The notes beneath the pieces were generated by a model, which was not told the DNA's origin, did not search any database, and saw only the letters and a list, made by a program, of their open reading frames with translations. A stretch of 64,000 bases of DNA from Adiantum capillus-veneris (taxonomy: Eukaryota > Streptophyta > Polypodiopsida > Polypodiales > Pteridaceae): NCBI GenBank assembly GCA_014529385.2, contig CM043969.1, positions 30,911,446 through 30,975,445 on the forward strand, in the 5' to 3' direction. A program made the translations under genes and the position numbers. Positions 43,003 through 53,850 of this stretch are shown one piece after another. Each line of letters begins with the position of its first letter. Position 1 is the stretch's first letter.

Positions 43003-44240
43003 TGGAGAGCCAACGCCAAATGTCGGGATATCCTCTTTTCTTTGGAGAGCCTAGAGAGGATGCAAAATTATTTTTAGCGAATTTCAAGATGTCTTGCCGT
43101 ATCAAGAGGATAGTAACTGATCAAGAACGTGTAGAAATGTTTGAGGTGGTCCCTATTAAAGATGCTAGCACTTGGTTTGACTCTTTCCTGAGGAAGTTAA
43201 GGGGAATTACATAGAAGTTTTGAATCGTTTCAAGAAATACTTCATTGATCCCCAAAACACTCAAAAACTATGGCAAGACATTGTTTCTCATAAGCAAAAA
43301 GATTTAGATGACTACTACTTGTACAAGCAAGAGTTTCTATGTCTTTGGGATCTATGGATACGAAATGTTGCTAACCCTGATGATGGTGCAGAATTTCTAA
43401 AGAAGGAGAGGTTCATATCCGGACTCTTTCCTGACCTTAAGGTAAAAGTTGAGGCCGGTGCACCTACTACCTTTGATGCAGTTGAAACTAGGGCTGCTGA
43501 GAAATTTAGGAAACTCAAGTGCTTAAGGGGGGAGGTTCCAATAGAAGGTCTTAGACCAAAGGTAAGTCACAAGCATCAACATCTAGGGAGGTTCCTGAGG
43601 TAACGGCGAAAGTGATTGAGAAGTTAAAGGAATCTTTAAGCAGCACGTCAATTCACCTTGCACAAGTTGTAGGTCCAAAGGGACAAGCAAAGAAGTCTGA
43701 AGAGCGAGATTCACGACCTAGGAGAGTCTTGAAATGTTGGAATTGTGGTGGATCTGGACATGGGATGTAATATTGTCCTTGGCCCCGTGGGGAGCCAGGG
43801 AGACCTAACTTTAAATACCCAGTGATGAATGCAGGTGAAGGAACTAATCAACAACCAAGGCTTCTACAAAGACCAAATGGACCAAGACCACCTCCACAAG
43901 GGGTAGAAGGAGTTCCACCTTTGCCAGATCCAAATGTGCATGTGGTAGAGGTGACAAATTCAAATGAGGTTGACATGGAAGCAATGGCATTAAGCGTGGC
44001 CGAGGAAAAGGTAAAGAGAAATAAGGTGTCACATCACAGAGTGACCATGCACGAGGCAAGAATGCAAAGGAGACCAAGGAAGCTAAGAGGAATCGACGTC
44101 GTATCAATCTCTAAGACTTCCCTCTTGGACATGGTATGGCTCCATACAACCTGTTCGAAGACATGCAAGGTAAGGCTCCTGATATTTCATGGCCTCAATT
44201 CCTTGAATTATGTCCACCACAAGTTAGAAGGTATTTAACA
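43003..44240 (+). pseudogene. Gag of Tat element T-plus
   Basis: The likely start is the ATG at about 43,002 (MESQRQMSGYPLFFGEPRED). The capsid region follows: AKLFLANFKMSCRIKRIV, ASTWFDSF, a TAG at 43,212, then FKKYFIDPQNTQKLWQDIVS and YKQEFLCLWDLWIRN, FISGLFPDLKVKVE. The zinc knuckle CWNCGGSGHGM near 43,735 is interrupted by a stop before its last Cys. A Pro/Arg-rich region (43,822-44,140) follows. Gag forms the particle. Two stops and at least one frameshift separate it from pol. Confidence 0.82.
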
Positions 44241-44630
44241 AAGGCAGTTAACACTAGGATAAAGGTAAAAGAGAGTGTGCATGTTGTAAAAATTGTACAT
44301 ACTAAAATGAATGAGGATATTACACCTGTGCTAGATTGTTACATCAAAGGAAGATTGGTTAGGAAAGGTCTAGTGGATGGGGGTGCACAAATTTGCATCA
44401 TGATAGAGGGACTCATGCAAAGACTATGCATGCACATCCATGAGACACCTGAAATCAAAGTGAATATAGCAAACAATAGCAAAGCTAGGTGTGTAGGCAT
44501 TTGTAAAAATGTTTTTGTAGAGGCCTTTGGCATTAAGAAGGCAATGGATTTCTATGTCATGTCTACCAAAGGAAATGGTTACTCATTTATCCTAGGAAGA
44601 CCATGGATAATGAAAATGCGAGCTTTGTAG
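44136..44630 (+). pseudogene. Retropepsin of Tat element T-plus
   Basis: The 164-codon open frame has ITPVLDCYIKGRLVRKGLVD then GGAQICIM (active-site triplet D-G-G rather than D-T/S-G), VGICKNVFVEAFGIKKAMDF and FILGRPWIMKMRA, the conserved end. Gly in the second catalytic-loop position occurs in some plant gypsy proteases, so activity cannot be excluded from this alone. A stop follows at 44,628. Confidence 0.82.
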
Positions 44631-44682
44631 GAGTGGAAAGCTAATTTGCAGGAATGAAAATCATAAGAAGGTTGTCTTTGAC

Positions 44683-45838
44683 ATGAAGGAGCAACACCAA
44701 GAGGAGCTCCATGAAGAATCATCTCAAAGTGAGACGGAAGAAGATTGGACCGATAACACTTCAGAAGAAGAAAGTAGCGGCAGCATTACTGAAGAGGAGT
44801 CTTCCATTGAAGTCATGGGGGTAAGGTTTAAGACAAACAACCAGGAGACCTCTTGTCGAGGTTTGGAAGAGGTAGGTAATCAAGATCAAAATGTGCAAGA
44901 TGAAGGAATGTTAGAAGGTATGTTTTCTACAACACTTACAAAGGAGGAAAAAAAGGAGTTCAAATGTGTGCTAAGAAAATTTCCTAGGATTTTTGCTAAA
45001 GACTACACCGACGTGCATGGAGTAGATGTTGTTCAATACAAGATTGAGTTGAAGCCGGAGGCCACACCTAAGGCTCGCAAGCTATGAAGGCTAGGAGTCA
45101 TCAAGGAGCAGGCTCTACTCAAGGAGGTAAGAAAGCTTCTAGCAGCAGGTTTCATTTATCCATTGGAGAATTCATAGTGGGTCTCTTCCGTTGTTGTCAC
45201 TTACGGAAAGTGGAGGGTGTGTGTGGATTATCATCCACTCAATGAGGCAACAAAAAGAGATCACTTTTCCCTCCCATTTCAGGATGAGATATTAAATGAG
45301 GTAGCTGGTCATGAGAAGTACACTATGTGTGATGGCTACTCAGGCTACTTTCAAATAGGGATTGCTTTGGAGGACCAATTGAAAACAACCTTCATCACTC
45401 CTTGGGGTTGTTATGCTTTTAGAGTTATGCCATTTGGCCTGACAAATGCTCCTGCAACTTTCCAACGTTTCATGAACATGTGTTTCAAGCATTCTATGGA
45501 AAGCCAATCAGGGTGTTCATTGATGATTTCTTCATTTATAGCTCAAAATCATTGCATCTACAAAAGGTAGAAGAAGCTTTAAAAAACTTTACGACATGGG
45601 AGGTCAACTCAACCCCGACAAGTGCCACATAGGTGAGGATGAAATGATCTTGCTTGGTCACAAGGTTTCCTATAAAGGCATTGAGGTGGATCCAACAAAG
45701 TCAAAAGCTCTCATTGAGCTACCATCACCAAAGAGTCTTAAGGAGGTCATCTCATTCATTCAAAAGGTGAAGTATATGTCATGCTTCATTCACTTAGCCG
45801 CGGAGTTACTTCACCCTTTGCAAAAGTTGACACAATAA
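44683..45838 (+). pseudogene. Reverse transcriptase of Tat element T-plus
   Basis: An acidic linker (44,683-44,860) leads to GMFSTTLTKEEKKEFKCVLR, YKIELKPEATPKARKL and a stop. RT follows with LKEVRKLLAAGFIYPLENS, WRVCVDYHPLNEATKRDHF, YTMCDGYSGYFQIGIALED (first Asp) and FRVMPFGLTNAPATFQRFM. After a frameshift near 45,500 comes VFIDDFFIYSSKS (catalytic FIDD, 45,516 on), then the connection domain (GHKVSYKGIEVDPTKSKALI). Three or four breaks. Confidence 0.9.
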
Positions 45839-45840
45839 GT

Positions 45841-46275
45841 AGAATTTGCATGGTCTAATGATCTTGAAGAGTATTTTTGTAATATTAAAGTCATTCTGTC
45901 AGAGCTACCAACACTCATGCCTCCTTGTTGGGAGTACACATTCTTTGTTAGCTCTAGTGTTGGGAAGGAAATGATTGGTGCAGTTTTATTACAACAAGAT
46001 CCCCATAGTACTAGGTACGACCCATCTACTTTGCTAGTAGGGGCATGAATTCTTTAGAGAGAGGCTACATGGAGGTAGAACTCATGATGCTTTCTCTCAT
46101 GTTTGCAATGAGAAAGTCTAGATCCTACTTGCTACCAAAACCTTTTGTAATTCTCATTGCAGAAAATTTTTTCCCTTGGGTGTCATCTTAAATGAATCTT
46201 AGTACTAGGATCTCAAAGTGGGTTATGGAGCTGCAAGAGTTTCAATACTCTTTCAAGGTAGTAGATAGTGTGTGT
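45841..46275 (+). pseudogene. RNase H of Tat element T-plus, first part
   Basis: Broken frames give EFAWSNDLEEYFCNIKVILS, FFVSSSVGKEMIGAVLLQQD and, in the frame open to the junction, STRISKWVMELQEFQYSFKV. At 46,275 an LTR of element X begins. Coding resumes at 57,904 with AQLAGILTYKVHEKE, so X split this domain. Confidence 0.82.
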
Positions 46276-47043
46276 TGTCGAGGGATATGTGTTCGCTACG
46301 TGAGCCAGGCACACGCCGGGCCTCTAGTTGTGGGAGGTGTTAAAGAGAGAGAACAAGAGACTCTGACAACTCTGCCAAATACCGCAATGATCAATTAATT
46401 GAATATTACTTTGAGTACAACTTAGTCCTTAGCCAAGGTGGGCTGTTAACAACGTGGTCACTTGGATCATCTGCTAACTAGAAGTTTAAGCTCCCGTTTA
46501 TAGGATTACTCGGGCCGTTAATGACACCGGACTTAACAAAATGCTAATTCAATCTTTAACGGATGACGGTGATGGAAATTTTCCTCTGCTGCTTTATCTG
46601 CTTTGAATACCTCGCAGATTCTGCAAGCTTCAATTCACTCCATTAATTGCCGTTCTCCTGCTCTTGACCTCTTGCTTCTTTAGGTTGAGTCACTTGCTTA
46701 TGCACGAGAGAGAAATAGCTGTATCCTGGTTCAAAACTTCCCTTGCCGGCTTGCTCAAGCCTCGACCTTCATTTGTCTTTCTTGCCTTGGCTTGCTCCCT
46801 TGGTTGCTTTGACCAAGCTCTATTTGGCAAATTCCCTTACCATTCTCCTTTGCCAAGCTTGCTCTTGCTTACTTCAATCTTTCCTTTTGCTTATAGATCT
46901 CCTTCTCACCTTGGCTTGCTCCGATTTCGAGAGCTTCTTGGTCAAGCTCCTTGCCCAAGGACTCTCGCCCATGCTCTCCGGTAAAGTCCCTTACTCTTCT
47001 CGGCTTGCTTAAGCTCTAGTGCTTCCCACTCGCTTCGAGAACT

Positions 47044-47110
<67 letters not shown>

Positions 47111-47200
47111 AGTATGAGAGCGATATAGAGGGAGATTGCCCCTTTGCTTCGAGCCCTCCCTTCCCTTCTTCTTCCCTCGTAGTCTCTTGCTTAAGCTCTG
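46276..47200 (-). repeat. LTR3, truncated 3' LTR of element X
   Basis: Begins (plus strand) TGTCGAGGGATATGTG, like LTR1. It shares the GACTCTG...TTAACGG block, the CTTGCTC-rich region and a 60-bp GA run (47,047-47,106). At about 47,200 it passes directly into integrase sequence (CATCCC...; minus strand FHESLWDVHRGDW), so about 1.1 kb of LTR and most of the integrase gene are missing by deletion. Confidence 0.8.
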
Positions 47201-47449
47201 AATCCCGTGTTGCTTCCAATCCCCTCTGTGTACATCCCATAAACTTGAAGGGGATCGGAGAGCACCACAGACGAAGAGTGAGAAAGAGAAGGAGACACAC
47301 GACACGCAGATATGGGTGGGGAGACTCAAAGAGTGTGCAGCCCCCTATACACTTATGCTATGTATAAGGTATACAAGTCAGTGGGCACCCAGACTCTGGG
47401 CGATCAGGCAAGGAACACCGGGCAAGGAACAAGCGCCTATACCCCAACA

Positions 47450-48390
47450 ACCTCCCACTTAAAGGAGACTGTGCCTTTAAGCAAGGGAACCTAGTCTAAA
47501 GACTACAAAAGGCGAGAGAAAACTGCTCTCAACCAATGCCCACTGGCTGGCTGTGATCGTGTGTATCCGGCTATCCTGCTCCTGTGTAAGTCCATACACC
47601 CCCAGCGTACCGCACACGTACTATAAGTATGTACGCAATACCTGCATATCTCCATCGTGCACTATGCCATCATCAGTCAACAAACGAATGACAACCCCAA
47701 CTGCAAATGCTCCCACTACAGCTACGATATCCGGTCTCAAGATCAGCATCTCATACATGAGACCACCGAATGCCGATGCAATGCTAGCGGGCCGTGCTAG
47801 CTCTACGCAACATGCATCAACATATATATCCCTGGCAATAGGCACCTTTGACTAACAAGGCGTGTTAGCCACATGCATCTCCTGACTGTCCACAAAAGAC
47901 GTATCAACCTGTCGTGCAACCTCACAGCAAACCAGGTGCTCTAGGTGTCTGCTGGAAGACATATCCTGCACAACTATATCCCCATGCTCACTGTCGAGCA
48001 TAGAAAGGAATGATTTCATAATCGTTATTTCTCAGCCTCCTCTGCAATCATCCACTGTAAACATGACCACTCAATCTGTTGTGACTCACTAGAGATCTCA
48101 TGCTCTAACTCCTTATTCATAGACTCTTGAACAACTTCCTCCTGTCGTGACTCACTAGAGAAAGACCCCTCTACCTGTCTATCCTGCATAGATGTATCTC
48201 GCACAACTGACTCTCTACTTTGCTCAGTCACTAGCAAAGCATGCATGTCTGACTCTGTCACCTCTCTGTGTGACTGCTCAAGTCGTGCCCCAATTGTGTG
48301 CACAACAAGCTCACTACTCTGCACTCCATGCAAAGCACCCTACAACCCATGAGCAAAAGAGACTGTCTGGGTTTCTCGCTCTCTACATGG
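47450..48390 (-). other. Non-coding 3' part of the nested Copia element
   Basis: Apart from a Ser/Glu/Gln-rich frame (48,333-48,025, MHGVQSSELVVHTIGARLEQ...), nothing recognisable is left. By position the integrase, RT and RNase H of a full-length Copia would be here, but no such motif is visible. Confidence 0.5.
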
Positions 48391-49370
48391 CTATAACAAG
48401 ATTGAGACTCGACCATCTTGCACCAGTACTACCTGCAGTGGGTACCATATGCCAACTCTAGCACCTCTCGCAATCACTAGCGAACCCAAATGCAATGCAA
48501 AAGATCTCTCAAGCAGCGATACCCGACATTCACTATCCCGTAACTGTTTGACTGAGATCAATTCTCGTCTCAGATCTGGCACATAACGCACATGAAGCAG
48601 GGTAAATCTCATACCACTGGCCAAGGACAAACATACGTCTCCTGCACCCTCGCAATCATACACAACACCATCAGCCATGTGCACACAACCAAGTCTCCCA
48701 CTAGAAAACGTGCTAAACCACTCATGATGCGACGTGACATGGAAAGTAGCAGTTGAATCTAGTAACCAATGTGAAGACAATGTGCAATCCGATATGCAAT
48801 CCGTAGACATAAGATCATCTGAAGACAAGCTAGATGTAAATGTGACATCGCTGTCACAAGCATACTCAGTAACCACCGTACTGATCTCACTAGCTTCTGT
48901 CATGCCCAAATCTGCATCACGCGTCTGTCGCCTCCGTTGTCTCAAATGCCTGAAACATCGACGCCTAATGTGCCCTCTATGTCCACAATGCCAACATGTC
49001 AAGTCTCTATGCCATCGAGACTTGCGTGTGGGACCAATCTTTCCCATGGACATAGAAGTGGGACTAGACTCCCCTGTAGACATGGATGTCGCATACATAG
49101 CATGTAAACTCTGCCATAAAGCATGAGTTGTAGTCTCCCTCGAGACCTACCAGTAAACAGACTCAACCAGATGAAAATGAATCGTAGACATGGCTAACTC
49201 ATCAAGATCCTGCCAATCATCATCACGCATAGACTTGGGCTTCTCCGATAAACCACGCAAGGGTTTATCCTGCCCCAAATCCGTCAATGCAACAAGCATA
49301 TGCTCCTTCCAAGCAACAAAATCTGCACCATCAAACTGTGTCAGACCATAACGCTGGAAGTCAAATGAAA
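48391..49370 (-). pseudogene. Copia gag with zinc knuckle and protease
   Basis: From 49,370 down: LTQFDGADFVAWKEHMLVAL and MRDDDWQDLDELAMSTIHFH, typical Copia gag, then a TAG (SVYW-stop) and THALWQSLHAMYATSM. The open frame 49,098-48,391 has a CCHC knuckle CWHCGHRGHIRRRC, then the protease strand HWLLDSTATFHVTSHHEWF, in which the usual D-S-G is D-S-T. HVRYVPDLRRELISVKQL follows, then a pre-integrase-like GARVGIWYPL. About 300 bp of gag appear deleted before the knuckle. The frame ends with no integrase. Probably inactive in protease; mobilisation would need enzymes from a relative. Confidence 0.85.
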
Positions 49371-50790
49371 AAATCAGCCATAATGCTCACAAAAGAGCAA
49401 CCAACAATGAGTAGCAAATGTCAACCAAATCAGCCCTAAACTGGCTCGAATCGCATCAACAAAAGTTTGCAAGTATGGCTCAAAACCTGATGCAAAATTG
49501 CACCAATAACCGTGCAAAACCTTGCACAAAATCACAAGTCAATATGACTCGAATCCGGCTACCTAGCTCGTAGCCACACAATCATACATCACAATATTCA
49601 CTCAAGATAACTGTACGCCTGTCAAACCGTGAGCTAATCACCAAGCCCACACTGTGCGATATCGATGCATACACACGCACAAATCTCCCACCTGCAGAGA
49701 ACACCGCACGCTGAGTGCAACCCACAATCTCTACCTAGACCGCATAAATGATGCGCATAAAACTCCTGGGAAAATTTCACCAGATTTTCGACGCACAATG
49801 GCTATCAACACAAAATAACCATTTTCCTACAAGCTCAATACAATGAGCAGTCAATGCGCATCAAACTACACTCAACATACATGCATAAGCTCTGCAAACC
49901 TGTGTCCAGCAAATGCTCACAAAGAGTAGCACAGATGACCATACATATCATCCACAACCAACCTCTGCACTTGCTCACAAGATCTACTACTCACCACATA
50001 AGCATACATAGAGCATTACCCGCTTAAAGACCATGTATGCAAGCCACAACACTGCAGAAGAACCACTCAATTGCAGCTGGCGACTCCACCTGTACCTGGG
50101 AGTCAAACCCGATCTTGTATCACCTAGAAATGCTCACAATTGAGCAAATCAAACCAATCCACCTCATATGTACCTGCTACCTGCAGTGTGCACGGGTAAG
50201 CTATCTGCAGCAAAGAAAACAACAGAGCCCAAAAATGTCCCGAAAAATAGTCTCTATGTTTTTAATTTCAGACCCACTTGCACTCCGAATCAGAAAACAA
50301 TTTCTTCTACAAAGTCGTACACCTTGAAGCTAGCTCCATTTTGAACCAAAAAGTTTTGGAATCGGAGCTTTGTAGCTCAAGTTATGAGCAAAACAGTAGA
50401 CTGTTGTCAAACTGCCAAAAACTGAACGACTTTCTTCTGTGCTTCTTTGAGCTCATAGAAAGGCTCAAACTCACTTCCCACCTTGATGCATGAGCTGAAT
50501 GCATCAATCTCACAATGATTCCATGTCTATGGAAGCTTCAAGCTCCAATCTGTCGCCGATGTAGCCGTTGCAAAGCTTGCCGAGAAGAGGGAAGATGATG
50601 TACATAGTGGGCTCATCTGTAAAGGAACTGTGGACTGATCTGTGAGCACTAGGAAGATCCTTAGAGCTCTCCTGCAAGCCTCTATATGGCTATCCACAAG
50701 CCTTCTCTATTTCTTTGCTCAGATCTGTGACCTCTCTGCCATAGCCGACGAGTTCATCGCGAAGCCGTCCATCTACGCTCTCACACCTGT
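49371..50790 (-). other. Leader of the nested Copia element
   Basis: This 1.4-kb stretch between the primer site and gag has no supported frame. It is unusually long for a Copia leader. Confidence 0.5.
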
Positions 50791-51000
50791 AGCTCTGATA
50801 CCAATTGAAGGGGATCGGAGAGCACCACAGATGGAGAGTGAGAGAGAGAAGGAGACACATGACACATAGATATGGGTGGGGAGACTCAAAGAGTGTGCAG
50901 CCCCATATACACTTATGCTATGTATAAGGTATACAAGTCATTGGGCGCCCAGACTCTGGACAATCGGGCAAGGCACAGGCACCTATACCCCAACAAAACT

Positions 51001-52005
51001 TTCATGAAACTCTTTGATAACTTGCATTTGAGTCTCTTTATCACAAACAACCCACCGCGGTACTTCTTTAGAGAGTTTTGGCTGCTTCCATAAATGCCCA
51101 TCCTTCAGAAAATAGCCATAATCTTTCTTCCTTATCTTTTTGTAGTCTTGATCCATCCACCCTTCATGCTTACTAAGAGTGATAAGGTAGCGACCAATCA
51201 AAATCCATTCTCCTTCATAGAACTCTTCAAAAAATACCTCAAAAGTATGAGCAATATTTCCACAATTTGCATGCAAATAAGAAGACGAATAGAACTTCAA
51301 GCCAACATCATCACTCGTGGTCAGCATATCTTCTTCATCTTCAAATTTAGCTCTTGATAACATATCTGCAACAAGATTATATCTACCTGCAATATGACAA
51401 AATTCAGGATTAAGAGACTTAATATAGGCTATCCAATGTAGCATAGCAATATCCGGAGTAGATCAATTTTCAATCATCCCTATTAGTGGCAAGCAATCTG
51501 TCTCTACCACGATTGGAGCTCCAATAAAGTATTCTTTATTAGACCTTAGGGCAATAGCAACGCCCCAAAGTTCTCCCTTAACCTATGGGTAGCCTCTTTG
51601 GTGAGCATTGAGCACTTTTTCTCCAAATCAAACCGCATACCTGTTACCTTCTTCATCATCTTGACCTATAGCCCATCCAATGCTTGTTGGGCTAGTGTCA
51701 ACCGTTAAAATTATTGGCATTCCGCATTTGTAGTCAACTTTCCTCAAGGTCGGAGCCTTAAGAAGCATCTTCTTTAATTTCCTGATAGCCTGTGTATGAA
51801 CTTCTTTCCAAACAAATCTTTTACCTTTTCTCAGCAGTTGATAAAGCTCTTCTGCAACATGAGCAAAATGTGGCAGCCAAATAAGATAGAAAACACATGC
51901 ACCCAGAAACTGATGAACTTCAATAATCGAAGAGCACGTTTCCTTCATCTTTTGAATAGCTTCAACTTTAGCCGGACTTGGCCTTCTAGATTCTGGACTG
52001 CACAT
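51001..52005 (-). pseudogene. RNase H and integrase start of element X
   Basis: From 52,005: RRPSPAKVEAIQKMKETCSS and IEVHQFLGACVFYLIWLPHF (RT connection), ILTVDTSPTSIGWAIGQDDE (RNase H Asp), then broken YPVKGELWGVAIAL and VVETDCLPLIGM. The open frame 51,444-50,983 has LHWIAYIKSLNPEFCHIAGR and NLVADMLSRAKFEDEEDMLT, ending PRWVVCDKETQMQVIKEFHE, the start of the integrase zinc finger. The nested Copia interrupts at 50,995. Confidence 0.87.
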
Positions 52006-52040
52006 GTGCCCTACAATTAGAACCTCTTTGGCACCAAAAG

Positions 52041-53171
52041 TTAAATTTTGCCCTGAAAGGTTACGTTAACTTCTTCAAGTCTGGATAAAATAGCATCACA
52101 ATCAGCAATATGTTGATCAACAAACTGTTGGCACCCCCTCTGATCTTTTACCTCATCTTTTGAGCCTTCCTCACGGCCCTTAATCGGTAGATCGTCAATG
52201 AAAGGCATAGTAACATGTGGGATAAAGTCCCTTAATACCTTATTTATGTCGTTCATCATACGAGCTACAGAATTAGTAGCACCATGTGGCAAAGTGCACA
52301 TCATTACCAATCTAAGAGGTGTACGCATTGTAGTAAGATCCCTGCTCTCCAATGCTAACCGAAATTGATCATATCCAGAATAAAGATCACCCATAGAATA
52401 AGTTGACCTACCTGCAAAAGCCTCAGCAAATTCATCCACAATTGGGCCGGTGCCCACATTGCGGATTGTTACCTTACTAACATGCTACATATCCTGTATG
52501 AACCTTAAAGTACCATTTTTCTTCAGAATAGTGAACCATCGGTTAGAGTATGGTGCACATGATGGCTCCAAGATTCCCATTTGTATCTTCTCATTAAGAA
52601 AATTGATAAGCTTTGACAAGTGAGCTTTAGGAACTGGAATAGGACGTAAGCTCCATGGCATGTGAGGAACAGTGAATATAACCATAGGTGCAACAATACT
52701 TGGATCCACACACCCAATCTCACTTGGATCAAAGGCAAAAGATTTATCATGTTTTTTGAGCATACCTTGACAACACTTGATTTCCTCTTCATTGAGAAAA
52801 CCATCTTCTCCCACCTTCAACTGCTGCAATGTCACTTTAGTGAATTTGTGCCCAATGTTCTTAGGATTTCTGAGCATAGGTTGTCGAGAAGCTTCTCTAA
52901 TTACTTCATCACTTCCCTCTGGTAGAGGTGTAGCCAGGGGTCTCCCTTTCTTTGCAATTGTCTTGTACTTCATCTCTACCTGTGCTTCAACTTCTTTATC
53001 CAAGTCATCCTCAATATGCATAAGTGCCTCGTATATGTCCAACTCTTCGTACATGTCCATTGAGTGCACTTTAACAACTTCAATTCCACTTCCCAACCTG
53101 TTCTGCTTGATATCCTCAAGCTCTGACATAGTATCAACATAAGACATCTCTTGGAAGATTCCTGAAATCAC
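52041..53171 (-). pseudogene. Reverse transcriptase of element X (atypical gypsy lineage)
   Basis: The N-terminal frame (53,171-52,485) has VPHMPWSLRPIPVPKAHLSK, GILEPSCAPYSNRWFTILKK and TLRFIQD, ending in a stop. The next (52,457-52,041) has STYSMGDLYSGYDQFRLALE (first Asp), TPLRLVMMCTLPHGATNSVA and HVTMPFIDDLPIKG (catalytic FIDD). The QG/GATNS box replaces the usual MPFGLTNAP, and DLPIKG follows the catalytic pair instead of YS. The lineage is clearly Ty3-like but unlike the Tat elements here. Only one stop separates the halves. Confidence 0.88.
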
Positions 53172-53339
53172 ATCATTTTTTCTAGCACATCACATCCCTG
53201 CAAGTCACTTTGAATTCTTGAAACGTATTGTTTCTCCCACTTAGTTAAATCATTAAATTTCTTGTAAGATACTGAACCCTCAGATGTCAACCCTAGAAAT
53301 CCTGAAGAGAAGGTTTCTCTTTGCGAGAAGTTCTCCTCA

Positions 53340-53850
53340 CTTGCACTACCATAGTCACGCTTTATACTGGCACCCCAAGAAAATCTTGAGAAAATATTTG
53401 TTTTTTAAACTCCTTACATATCTTTGGCATTGGACGATCACGTAAACTGTCTTTGTTTCTAGCATGATCAACACATACAGTTAGAAATTGAACCGCTTTC
53501 TTACCATCTCGGCTTTGAACCCTGGCATAGGCCGAGCCATCATCTAGCACCTTAGTTTCCATCCACATAGCCATAATGTAGGGTTGTCCCAGAGTCAATG
53601 GGTAGGAGAAATCTTCCTGTATTAAAAAGTTTTGCTCATCACAGACATCCCCAATAGTTACCTTAACATTTGTGCATGCACCCGTAAAGATCTCCACGAA
53701 GCATGTCAGCAGCTCGAATCCGCCACCCGTGATCTACATCAATAGGCCACTTCCCCTTTTTGGTGCAAATTCTTTGCCATGAGATTGATTTCTGACCATG
53801 GTCTATGAGGGCTTAGGCCGGCTCCTCAATGTTGCCAACCTTTACCACTG
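53340..53850 (-). pseudogene. Retropepsin of element X, D-H-G active site
   Basis: From about 53,850: VVKVGNIEEPA, a stop, then ALIDHGQKSIS (active-site loop with D-H-G in place of D-T/S-G), KGKWPIDVDHGWRIRAADM, and the open frame 53,697-53,362 with GACTNVKVTIGDVCDEQNF, YPLTLGQPYIMAMWMETKVL and RDGKKAVQFLTVCVD. The LGQPY block is the conserved end of the fold. The His in the triplet may be lineage-specific, because the rest of the domain is well kept. The frame is broken at 53,700. Confidence 0.72.

Larger units (their letters stand above)
47246..50995 (-). mobile_element. Non-autonomous Copia element, 3.75 kb, exact TSD AAACT
   Basis: It is flanked by AAACT at 47,241-47,245 and 50,996-51,000. 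The LTRs (204 bp at 47,246-47,449; 190 bp at 50,806-50,995) begin TGTTGGGGTATAGG on the minus strand and end GATCCCCTTCA. An initiator-Met primer site (TGGTATCAGAGC, 50,791-50,802) follows the 5' LTR, and a purine tract AAGTGGGAGGT precedes the 3' LTR. It encodes only gag and protease remnants; RT, RNase H and integrase are absent. It sits in the integrase zinc finger of X (VIKEFHES continues across it). The high LTR similarity and intact TSD make it one of the youngest insertions here. Confidence 0.93.
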
